Assembly: GCA_937907435.1 (NCBI GenBank)
Contig: CALCIA010000277.1
Span: 1-17,095 of the forward strand
Direction: 5' to 3'
DNA: 17,095 nucleotides
Origin: an uncultured Actinomycetes bacterium
Lineage (GTDB): Bacteria > Actinomycetota > Thermoleophilia > Solirubrobacterales > 70-9
In this document: positions 8,698 through 15,562 of the stretch, in pieces
How positions within the stretch are numbered: position 1 is the stretch's first letter
Layout of the letters: the number at the start of each line of letters is the position of its first letter
The notes under the pieces: model-generated
What the model was told of the DNA's origin: nothing
Databases searched by the model: none
Seen by the model: the letters and a program-made list of their open reading frames with translations, nothing else
Translations under genes and position numbers: made by a program

Positions 8698-10664
8698 CAG
8701 CCCCGCTCCTCGGCCAGCACGCAGTCGACCTCGTGGCGGGCGTCGCCGACCGCGACGATGTGCGGGGCGCGCGTCGCGCACTCCTCGCGGGCGTGCGCGC
8801 AGCGGGGGTGGAACGCGCACCCCGACGGCGGATCGAAGAGGCTCGGCGGCGAGCCCTTCAGCTTGATCCGCCCGCCCGTCCCCGGCAGCGAGGAGATCAG
8901 CGCCTTGGTGTAGGGGTGGACCGGATCGGCGATCACCGTCGTCGCCGGGCCACTCTCGACGATGCGGCCCAGGTACATCACCGCGACCCGGTCGGCGATC
9001 AGCCGCGCGACCGCGATGTCATGGGTGACGAAGAGGATCGCCATGCCGAGTTCGCGACGCAGCCGGCCGATCAGGTTGAGCACCCCGGCGGCGACCGAGA
9101 CGTCGAGCGCCGAGGTCGGCTCGTCGCAGAGCAGGAGCTTCGGCGGCGCCACGATCGCCCGCGCGATCGCGACCCGCTGGCGCTGTCCGCCGGAGAGCTG
9201 CGCGGGCCGGGCATCGGTGGCCCAGGCGGGCAGGCCGACCTGGGCGAACACCGCCCGCACCCGCTCCGCCCGTTGTGCCCGCGGCACGCCGCAGGAGCGC
9301 AGGCGCTCCTCGACCAGCTCGCGGCTCGTGAGCCAGGGGGTGAGCGAGGAGCCGGCGTCCTGGAAGACCATCTGGGGGGACTTGTCGCCGACGTCGAGGC
9401 GCCCGCCGGAGGTCTCGACCAGCCCCGCCACGGCTTTGACGAGCGTCGTCTTGCCGCAGCCGCTCTCGCCGACCAGCGCCACGCATTCGCCGCCCGCGAT
9501 CCGCAGGTCGACGCCGTTCAGGATCTTCACCGGCGCGCCCCGGCGCCAGAAGGAGGCCGTGCCCGCCTCGACCTGGACGTCCTCGGCGACCAGGGCGTCC
9601 GCGGCCTCCGGGTCGACCGGCGGCGCGACCCAGGGCTCGAGCTCGACCCGCTTCGGCCGCAGGTCGATCTCCTCGCTGCGGATGCAGGCGTCGAAGCGTC
9701 CCGGCCCGGCCGGGTCGAGGCTCGGCAGGCGAATTTCACACTCCGGCCGGGCGAACTCGCAACGCGGCGCGAACGGGCACCCGGCCGGCAGGTCGCGCGG
9801 GTCCGGCGGGTCGCCGTGCAGGGTCGGCAGCGGCCGGGTCACGTCCATCTCGACGTCGAGCCGGCTGCGCAGCAGCGCCGCCGAGTAGGGATGGCGCGGG
9901 TGCTCGAGCAGCGCCTCGGTCGGCGCCACCTCGGCGATCCGGCCGCCGTAGAGGACGACCACCCGCTGGGCGATCTGGGCGGCCACCGCGAGGTCGTGGG
10001 TGACCAGGAGCAGCGAGCAGCCGAGGTCGCGGCAGAGGGTCGAGAGCAGGTCGAGGATCTGCGCCTGCACGGTCACGTCGAGCGCCGTGGTCGGCTCGTC
10101 GGCGACGATCAGCCGCGGTTCGCCCGCGATCGCCATTGCGATCATCACCCGCTGGCGCAGGCCGCCGGAGAGCTCGTGGGGGTAGGCGCGGAGCCGGCGC
10201 CGCGGCTCGGGGATGCCGACCGCCTCGAGCAGCTCGATCGCGTCGCCGTCGGACCCGGCGACCTCGCGCAGCTGCCCGCCGATCCGCATCGTCGGGTCGA
10301 GCGAGGTCATCGGATCCTGGAAGACGGCGCCGAGGCGGTGGCGGCGCAGCTCGCGCAGGGTGTCCTCGGACCCCGCGAGCACGTCCACCCCGTCAACCTC
10401 GATCCGCCCCTCGGCCCGCGGCCGCGCCGCTTCCGGGAGGAGGCGGAGGAGCGACATCCCGAGCACCGTCTTGCCCGAGCCCGACTCGCCGACCAGGCCG
10501 ACGATCTCGCCCGGCGCGATCCGCAGGTCGACGCCGCGGAGCACGTGGCTCTCGACGTGGTCGCGGGTCAGCCAGACGTTCAGGTCGGCGGCGTCGACGA
10601 TCGGGCGCTCGGTCGCCGTGGCGGCGGTGCCGCCGGGTCCGAGGACCTCGGTCGGCGCGCTCAT
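8697..10664 (-). CDS. Fused double ABC ATPase (DppD-DppF type)
   Basis: A 655-residue protein with two complete nucleotide-binding domains. The first has Walker A GESGSGKT (59-66), Q-loop FQDPMTSLDP, signature LSGGLRQR (165-172), Walker B IVADEPT and switch His in VTHD. The second has Walker A GESGCGKTT (399-407), LSGGQRQR (490-497), LLCDEPT and VTHD. Each domain ends with the peptide-importer C-terminal motif GCPFAPRC / GCAFHPRC, and each tail has four cysteines (296, 302, 309, 327; 616, 622, 629, 648). Such clusters have been linked to an iron-sulfur cluster in related DppD proteins (from memory). It powers import with the adjacent permeases. The ATG at 10664 overlaps the upstream stop as ATGA. 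Separate DppD and DppF subunits are the commoner arrangement. Confidence 0.95.
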   Translation of the reverse strand: MSAPTEVLGPGGTAATATERPIVDAADLNVWLTRDHVESHVLRGVDLRIAPGEIVGLVGESGSGKTVLGMSLLRLLPEAARPRAEGRIEVDGVDVLAGSEDTLRELRRHRLGAVFQDPMTSLDPTMRIGGQLREVAGSDGDAIELLEAVGIPEPRRRLRAYPHELSGGLRQRVMIAMAIAGEPRLIVADEPTTALDVTVQAQILDLLSTLCRDLGCSLLLVTHDLAVAAQIAQRVVVLYGGRIAEVAPTEALLEHPRHPYSAALLRSRLDVEMDVTRPLPTLHGDPPDPRDLPAGCPFAPRCEFARPECEIRLPSLDPAGPGRFDACIRSEEIDLRPKRVELEPWVAPPVDPEAADALVAEDVQVEAGTASFWRRGAPVKILNGVDLRIAGGECVALVGESGCGKTTLVKAVAGLVETSGGRLDVGDKSPQMVFQDAGSSLTPWLTSRELVEERLRSCGVPRAQRAERVRAVFAQVGLPAWATDARPAQLSGGQRQRVAIARAIVAPPKLLLCDEPTSALDVSVAAGVLNLIGRLRRELGMAILFVTHDIAVARLIADRVAVMYLGRIVESGPATTVIADPVHPYTKALISSLPGTGGRIKLKGSPPSLFDPPSGCAFHPRCAHAREECATRAPHIVAVGDARHEVDCVLAEERG

Positions 10665-11743
10665 GAGGACTCCGCGACCGGCGTCGCCCGCGCCGAGCCG
10701 GCGCCTTCCATCCAGGCGGCAAGCCCGGCGCCGAGGCCTTCGAGGTTGTAGCCGCCCTCGAGCACCGCCAGGGTCGGGAGCCGCAGCTCCCCGATCGCGC
10801 GGCCGATCTCGCCGTAGTCGCCGATCGTCAGCCCGCCGTCGAAGGGATCGTCGACGTAGGTGTCGAAGCCGAGCGAGACCACCAGCACCTGGGGCTCGAA
10901 GTCGGCGATCCGCGCCAGCACCGGCGCCAGCAGCCCGAGGTAGTCGGCGCCGCCGGTGTCCGGGGGCAGGTGCACGTTGAGGGTCGCGCCGGCCCCCTCG
11001 CCCACCCCGCGTTCCTCCTCCCAGCCGACGTGGAAGGGGTAGGCCCGGGCCGGCGAGGCGTGGATGCTGGCGAAGAGGACGTCGCCGCGATCGTAGAAGA
11101 TCGACTGGGTGCCGTTGCCGCTGTGGTAGTCGGTGTCGAGGATCGCGACCCGCTCGAGGCCCGCGCGGCGGAGCGCTTCGGCGGCGATCGCGGCGTTGTT
11201 CAGGTAGGTGCCGCCGCCGAAGAGGTCGCGGGTGGCGTGATGGCCCGGCGGGCGGCAGAGCGCGAGGGCCAGCGGCGCGCCGGCCAGCACCTCGTCGACC
11301 CCGGTGAGGGCGACGTCGACGGCGGCGCGGGCGGCGGCGAAGGTGTCGGGGCCGACCGCGGCGATCGTGTCGAAGGTGAACTCGCCGATCGTCGGCGGGC
11401 CCTGCCGGCAATCCTCCAGCGGCTCGAGCCCGGCCCGCAGCCGCGCGTGGACGAAGGTGTCGGCCACGATCGCGTCGGTGCCCTCGGGACAGAGGTGGCC
11501 GTGGCGCTCCCAGGCGGTGCGGAGGAACTCGACCATCGCCGCTGAGTGCACGGCGAGGATCGGCTCCTCGCCGTGTTCGCGTCCCCGCTCGAAGCGATAG
11601 CCGGACTCGCGGACCAGCGCCCGTTCGATCACGTCGACGCGCTCGACCATGTCGATCGAGGGGATCGCCACCCCGGCGATGATCTCCATCGCCGGGGCGT
11701 GACCCACGTGGGCCGGGGAGCTGATGACCGGGATCTGGTCCAC
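10661..11743 (-). CDS. Histone deacetylase / acetylpolyamine amidohydrolase-like enzyme
   Basis: A 360-residue zinc hydrolase of the arginase/deacetylase fold. The active-site pair is in RPPGHH (His168-His169). The zinc ligands fit Asp205 and His207 in DTDYHSGNGTQ and Asp294 in SLGFDTY. The transition-state tyrosine is Tyr332 in EGGYN. The N-terminus (SPAHVGHAPAMEI) and YHSGNGTQ are closer to bacterial acetylpolyamine amidohydrolases than to eukaryotic histone deacetylases. The reaction is expected to be removal of an acetyl (or other acyl) group from a lysine- or polyamine-type amine in the cytoplasm. The GTG start at 11743 lies 2 nt after the binding-protein stop; ATG codon 19 would cut into conserved sequence. 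The gene sits between the binding protein and the ATPase of the importer, which argues that its substrate is delivered by that importer (inference). Confidence 0.9.
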   Translation of the reverse strand: MDQIPVISSPAHVGHAPAMEIIAGVAIPSIDMVERVDVIERALVRESGYRFERGREHGEEPILAVHSAAMVEFLRTAWERHGHLCPEGTDAIVADTFVHARLRAGLEPLEDCRQGPPTIGEFTFDTIAAVGPDTFAAARAAVDVALTGVDEVLAGAPLALALCRPPGHHATRDLFGGGTYLNNAAIAAEALRRAGLERVAILDTDYHSGNGTQSIFYDRGDVLFASIHASPARAYPFHVGWEEERGVGEGAGATLNVHLPPDTGGADYLGLLAPVLARIADFEPQVLVVSLGFDTYVDDPFDGGLTIGDYGEIGRAIGELRLPTLAVLEGGYNLEGLGAGLAAWMEGAGSARATPVAESS

Positions 11744-11745
11744 GG

Positions 11746-13305
11746 CTATTCCGGCCGCACGGCCGCGAGTTCGATCGCCCCCAGCCAAGGCAGCTGGTGG
11801 ACGATGCCGGTCAGGCCCTTGCGCACCGCGATCGTGTCGTACACGTCGGCGATGTTGAGCCAGCAATTCGACGCCATGTACTGCTCGGCGGCTTCCACCC
11901 CGAGTTCTTCGCTGCGCGCCTTGCTGGTCTGCCGCGAGGCTTCGTCGAGCAGCTTGTCGGCGGCCGGCACGCTGCAGCCGAGCATGTTGACCGGCGCCCC
12001 GGTGCGCCAGTAGATCCGCGCCCAGGTGTCCGCGGCGACGGCGTCCGGGTTGAGCGTGATCGCGAACAGGTCGGGGCGCAGCGAGGGCTTTTCGGCCATC
12101 GTGAACGTTTCCGCCCCCGAGTACTGGTGGACGGAGGCGTTCAGCCCGAGTTCGTGGAGCTTGACCTGGAGCAGGTTGGCGAGGTCGCGCGTCGCCGAGT
12201 CGGCCCACCAGCCGATCACGATTTCGTCCCCCTTATATGGAGCGAGGGCCGCTTCGAGCTTGGCCGGATCGAGCTTCGGTTCGTCCGGGGCGGCGCCCTT
12301 CGGCAGCATTCCCGGCGGATAGGCTTCGGTCGAAGGCTCCGCCCGCTTGCCGTACACCTGCTTGGTCAGTTCGGTGTTGTCGAGCGATTCGCGCAGCGCC
12401 TGGCGCACCTCCGGCGAGCCGAAGACCGGCGATTCCGGGTTCACCCAGACCGCCGCCTTGAGCAGCGCCGGGAAGTGGTACACGTCGACCTTGCCGCTCG
12501 CTTCGAGCGCTTCGTCGTCCTTCGTGGTGAGCCCGCCGAGGACCGCGTCGAGCGTGCCGCCTTCGAGCTGCAGGCGCTGCGTCTCGGGATCGGGGACGAC
12601 CGTGAAGCTGACCGTTTCGAAGGCCGGCTTCTTGCCCCAGAAGTACTTGTTCGGGGTCAGCGTGTAGCGCACTCCCTGGTCGGCTTCGCTGAGCACGTAA
12701 GGGCCGGTGCCGGCGCTGTGGGAGCCAAGCCAGGCGGCGGCGTGGTCGCCGTTCTTTTCCTCTTTCTTGATCGTCGTCGGACTGGTCATCGCCGGCCCGA
12801 AGGGGGAGGCGAGGTAATCGAGGAAGGGGACCTGCGGCTCCTTCAGGTTGACGACGAGCGTGCTTTCGTCCGGCGTCTCGTAGGAGGCGACGTTTTCCAG
12901 CATGTAGGAGGGGCCGCCTTCGAGCGCCGTGCGCCGTTCGAGGCTCGCCTTCGCCGCCGCCGCGTCGAACGGCGTGCCGTCGCTGAACTTCACCCCTTCG
13001 CGGAGCCCGAAGGTGTACTTCTTGCCGTCCGGCGACACCTTCCAGGAGGTCGCCAGCATCGGCGCCAGCTTGGGCGAGTTCGGCTTGTACTGCAGGAGCC
13101 GTTCGTAGACCGCGCCGGTGATGATCGTCCCGTTCGCTTCGTAGAAGGTGTCCGGGTCGAGCGGGGCGGGAGCTTCCGCCAGCGCCAGACGCAGTTCGTT
13201 GCTCGACGTCGTTTCCGCGGTGCCGCCGCCGCCACACCCGGCGAAGGCGACCGCCGCCACCAGCGACAGGGCCAAGAATGCAGCAAGGCATCTGCTCGAC
13301 TTCAC
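11746..13305 (-). CDS. Peptide-type solute-binding lipoprotein (SBP family 5)
   Basis: A 519-residue extracytoplasmic binding protein. A basic start (KSSR) and hydrophobic core are followed by the lipobox FAGC, giving lipidation at Cys24, then a Gly/Thr/Ser linker. The family-5 signature region reads LAPMLATSWKVSPDG... GVKFSDGTPF. It would be anchored outside the membrane and deliver a peptide, opine or similar ligand to the adjacent importer. The GTG start at 13305 is chosen because a strong Shine-Dalgarno sits 5 nt ahead and because it gives a proper signal peptide; an ATG at 13338 would add an acidic EEEDE stretch in front. It overlaps the M20 stop as GTGA. Glu codons are strikingly GAA-rich (10 of 11 in the stretch I decoded), unlike the GAG of its flanking enzyme genes. 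Confidence 0.94.
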   Translation of the reverse strand: MKSSRCLAAFLALSLVAAVAFAGCGGGGTAETTSSNELRLALAEAPAPLDPDTFYEANGTIITGAVYERLLQYKPNSPKLAPMLATSWKVSPDGKKYTFGLREGVKFSDGTPFDAAAAKASLERRTALEGGPSYMLENVASYETPDESTLVVNLKEPQVPFLDYLASPFGPAMTSPTTIKKEEKNGDHAAAWLGSHSAGTGPYVLSEADQGVRYTLTPNKYFWGKKPAFETVSFTVVPDPETQRLQLEGGTLDAVLGGLTTKDDEALEASGKVDVYHFPALLKAAVWVNPESPVFGSPEVRQALRESLDNTELTKQVYGKRAEPSTEAYPPGMLPKGAAPDEPKLDPAKLEAALAPYKGDEIVIGWWADSATRDLANLLQVKLHELGLNASVHQYSGAETFTMAEKPSLRPDLFAITLNPDAVAADTWARIYWRTGAPVNMLGCSVPAADKLLDEASRQTSKARSEELGVEAAEQYMASNCWLNIADVYDTIAVRKGLTGIVHQLPWLGAIELAAVRPE

Positions 13306-14570
13306 TTCGTCCTCCTCCTCCTTGATGGCAAGGCGCACCCAACGCCTCCTGATGCAAGCTCCAACGCGACCTCGCCGAAGACGGCCACCGCCGCGCGGAT
13401 GTCGGCCTCGTCGGTGTGCTCCTCCGGCGAGTGGCTGATGCCGCCCCGTGAGGGGCAGAAGACCATCGCCGTCGGCAGCACCCGGGCGACCATGGTCGCG
13501 TCGTGCAGCGCGCCGCTCGGCAGCGGCGCCTCGCGCCCGCCCGCCGCCGCGGCGGCGACCCGCACCCGCTCCACCAGGTCGGGGTCGAAGGCCGTCGGGA
13601 CCGCGCTCCAGATCGCGGTCTCCTCGACCCGGCAGCCGCGGCCCGCGGCGAACCCCGCGGCGGCGGCGAGGACCTCGGTCCGCATCGACTCCAGCTCCTC
13701 GGCGGCCTCGTGGCGCAGGTCGACGCCCAGCTCGGCGCTCGCGGGGACGACGGTCAACGCGCCCGGCCTCACCTCCAAGGTGCCGGTCGTCCCCCGGCCG
13801 CCGTGCCGGCGGGCGATCGCCTCCACCTCGAGCGCGGTCGCGGCGGCGGCCAGCAGCGCGTCGGCGCGCATCTCCATCGGGGTCGAGCCGGCGTGGGCGG
13901 CGGCGCCCTCGAAGCGGAGCGTGAAGCGCTCGACCCCGACCGTGCCGCTGACCGCGGCGACGGGCACGCCCTCCGCCTCGAGGACCGGGCCCTGCTCGAT
14001 GTGGAGCTCCAGGTAGGCGAACGCCTCGGCCAGCCCGCTCTCCAGCTCGGTGCCGATCCGGTCGAGGTCGACGCCGTGGTCGGCCAGGACCGGCGCCAGG
14101 CCGTTGCCGTCGGCGTCGACGAGCTCGCGCACGGCGTCGGGGTCGAGCGCCCGGGTCACGGCGCTTGAGCCGAAGAGGCTGTGGCCGAAGCGCGCCCCCT
14201 CCTCGTCGGCCCAGTCGACCAGGGCGACGGTCGTCGCCGGAAACTCGTCCGCCTCGGCCAGGGCGCGCAGCACCTCGAGCGCGGCGAAGACGCCGAGCGC
14301 CCCGTCCAAGGGGCCCCCGGCCGGGACCGAATCGAGGTGCGAGCCGAGCACCAGCCGCTCGGAGGAGACCCCCGGCAGGGTGGCCCAGAGGTTGCCCGCC
14401 TCATCCTCGTCGCAGGCGAGGCCGATCTCGCCGAGGCGTTCGCGGAGGAGGCGCCGCGCGTGGCGCCAGCCGTCGGTCCAGGCGAGCCGCTTCGCGCCGC
14501 CGGCGCCGCCGGTCCGCCGCGCCAACTCCTGGAGGTCGTTCAGGACTCGCCCTGGGTCGACGCCGGCCAT
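13302..14570 (-). CDS. M20-family amidohydrolase, carbamoylase / allantoate-amidase type
   Basis: A 422-residue metal-dependent hydrolase of the hydantoinase/carbamoylase group. Metal ligands fit His78 (GSHLDS), Asp89 (DGALG), Glu123/Glu124 (DEEGARFG), His190 (HIEQGP) and His380 (ISHSPEE). The dimerisation-domain motif AAAHAGSTPM and GALHDATM are typical. Relatives hydrolyse N-carbamoyl amino acids, beta-ureidopropionate or allantoate, releasing carbon dioxide and ammonia; some cleave other amides. Its placement directly after a deiminase-like gene fits hydrolysis of a ureido product (inference). The ATG at 14570 lies 5 nt past the upstream stop. A GTG at 14579 is in frame and would make a GTGA overlap like other junctions here, so the start is not settled. 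The C-terminus ends RRRRTK, encoded by four AGG codons that double as the next gene's ribosome-binding site. Confidence 0.92.
   Translation of the reverse strand: MAGVDPGRVLNDLQELARRTGGAGGAKRLAWTDGWRHARRLLRERLGEIGLACDEDEAGNLWATLPGVSSERLVLGSHLDSVPAGGPLDGALGVFAALEVLRALAEADEFPATTVALVDWADEEGARFGHSLFGSSAVTRALDPDAVRELVDADGNGLAPVLADHGVDLDRIGTELESGLAEAFAYLELHIEQGPVLEAEGVPVAAVSGTVGVERFTLRFEGAAAHAGSTPMEMRADALLAAAATALEVEAIARRHGGRGTTGTLEVRPGALTVVPASAELGVDLRHEAAEELESMRTEVLAAAAGFAAGRGCRVEETAIWSAVPTAFDPDLVERVRVAAAAAGGREAPLPSGALHDATMVARVLPTAMVFCPSRGGISHSPEEHTDEADIRAAVAVFGEVALELASGGVGCALPSRRRRTK
13311..13323 (-). promoter_or_regulatory. Strong ribosome-binding site of the binding-protein gene
   Basis: On the minus strand this reads AAGGAGGAGGAGG, followed by the 5-nt spacer ACGAA and the GTG start at 13305. 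It is the best Shine-Dalgarno in the window and fixes the start of the lipoprotein. It lies wholly inside the end of the M20 coding region, where it is read as four consecutive AGG arginine codons. Confidence 0.85.
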
Positions 14571-14575
14571 CGTCG

Positions 14576-15469
14576 TCACCGAGCTGTTCGCTCTCGTCGC
14601 AGGGCCTGCGCCAGGCAGTGCGGACCGCCGCCGCCGAGCGTGAACATCGAGAGGTCGACCTCGGACACGGTCAGGCCGACGGCCCGCATCGCCGCGTTCA
14701 GCGAGGTCGCGCCGCTTGCCGAGAGGACCCGTCCGCCGCCGAGCGAGATCGCGTTGACCCCGAGGGTGAAGGCCTCCTGCTCGGGGACGGTGAGGATCTC
14801 GAAGCCCTTCTCCCGGAACCAGGTGACCAGACTGGTGGAGACGACGTCGGTGCAGAGCGCGGCCGTCTTCTCGGCGAGCACCGCGGTGAGGACGTCGATG
14901 TGCACGTAACGGGCAGGGAAGGGCTCGATCCGCACCTCCCAGCCTTCTTCTTCGAACCAGCCGCCGAGCTGCCTGGCGCCGGCCTCGGTGGTGCGGGCCT
15001 CGCAGGTGCCGATCAGGAGGCAGCCCGGCTCGACGATCATCACGTCGCCGCCCTCGATCGAGCCGGCGGTGATCTCGGCGCGGAGCGGCAGTCCGGCGTC
15101 GCGGTAGAAGGCGGCGGCCCGCACCTGCTCGCCGCGGCGCCACGGCTGCTGCGGCTGCAGGGAGACGGCGCCGCTCGGCGTGGCGGCGCTCGAATCGCGC
15201 GAGAAGACCTGGTAGGGGAGCGCCGGGTCGGCCTCGAGGTAGTGGCAGCGGACGCCCTGCTCCTCGTAGCAGCTGACCATCTCGGCGTGCTGGCGGCGGG
15301 CCAGATCGGGGTCGAACCGGTGCCCGTCGGCGAGCGTCTGCTCGGTGATCGGGCTGGTCGGCAGCCAGCGGAAGTTGTCGGGCGGGCAGACGAGGACGTC
15401 CCGCAGAAGGCCGTACTCCGAATCCGCTCCCCACTCGGTGGCAATTGTCGATTGTCCAACGATGTGCAA
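14576..15469 (-). CDS. Amidinotransferase-fold deiminase / dimethylarginine dimethylaminohydrolase-like hydrolase
   Basis: A 297-residue protein of the guanidine-modifying superfamily. The likely catalytic set is Glu139 in GSIEGGD (136-142), His190 in YVHID and the nucleophile Cys285 in GGPHCL; FSRDSS (89-94) is the substrate-binding motif. Relatives convert guanidino groups: arginine deiminase gives citrulline plus ammonia, DDAH gives citrulline plus methylamines. Which leaving group applies here is unknown. It is the first gene of the operon. The only possible start before the conserved SEYGLLRDVL region is TTG at 15469, because an in-frame stop lies two codons upstream. No Shine-Dalgarno is present and a promoter -10 sits just upstream, so the transcript may be leaderless or the true start may be an even rarer codon. 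Confidence 0.85.
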   Translation of the reverse strand: MHIVGQSTIATEWGADSEYGLLRDVLVCPPDNFRWLPTSPITEQTLADGHRFDPDLARRQHAEMVSCYEEQGVRCHYLEADPALPYQVFSRDSSAATPSGAVSLQPQQPWRRGEQVRAAAFYRDAGLPLRAEITAGSIEGGDVMIVEPGCLLIGTCEARTTEAGARQLGGWFEEEGWEVRIEPFPARYVHIDVLTAVLAEKTAALCTDVVSTSLVTWFREKGFEILTVPEQEAFTLGVNAISLGGGRVLSASGATSLNAAMRAVGLTVSEVDLSMFTLGGGGPHCLAQALRRERTAR

Positions 15470-15470
15470 T
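15442..15470. promoter_or_regulatory. Candidate operator: ATTG/CAAT half-site cluster
   Basis: Within 29 bp there are four ATTG/CAAT half-sites: CAATTG at 15442-15447, ATTG at 15451-15454 and CAAT at 15467-15470. The stretch 15451-15470 forms an imperfect inverted repeat (ATTG, 12 nt, CAAT), and ACAAT is tandemly repeated on the minus strand. The cluster overlaps the predicted transcription start of the minus-strand operon and is AT-richer than its surroundings. Occupancy by the adjacent GntR-type regulator would block the operon promoter; this is inference. Confidence 0.4.
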
Positions 15471-15471
15471 A

Positions 15472-15499
15472 TCTATAGGACCGAGCAGCCCGTTGTCAA
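15472..15499 (-). promoter_or_regulatory. Promoter for the ten-plus-gene minus-strand operon
   Basis: On the minus strand a perfect -35 box TTGACA (15499-15494) is followed after 16 nt by TATAGA (15477-15472), which matches four of the six consensus -10 bases. The predicted start of transcription falls around 15463-15467, at or just inside the TTG start codon of the first gene. It is the only sigma70-like pair I recognise upstream of the operon. Confidence 0.6.
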
Positions 15500-15549
15500 G
15501 GGCCGGATCGAGAGCGGCCGATCTCGCGGGGCTGCGCTGAGCCGGTCGC

Positions 15550-15555
15550 TAGGCT
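15550..15555 (+). promoter_or_regulatory. Possible -10 box of the GntR-type gene (leaderless)
   Basis: TAGGCT fits the loose actinobacterial -10 pattern TANNNT and ends 7 nt before the ATG at 15563. No Shine-Dalgarno precedes that ATG, so a leaderless transcript is plausible. No convincing -35 was found at the usual distance. Confidence 0.35.
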
Positions 15556-15562
15556 GGTTCTG

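Noticed and set aside
13306..13338. ATG at 13338 as start of the binding lipoprotein
   Set aside because: It would place an acidic EEEDE segment before the signal peptide and put the strong Shine-Dalgarno inside the coding region; GTG at 13305 explains both.
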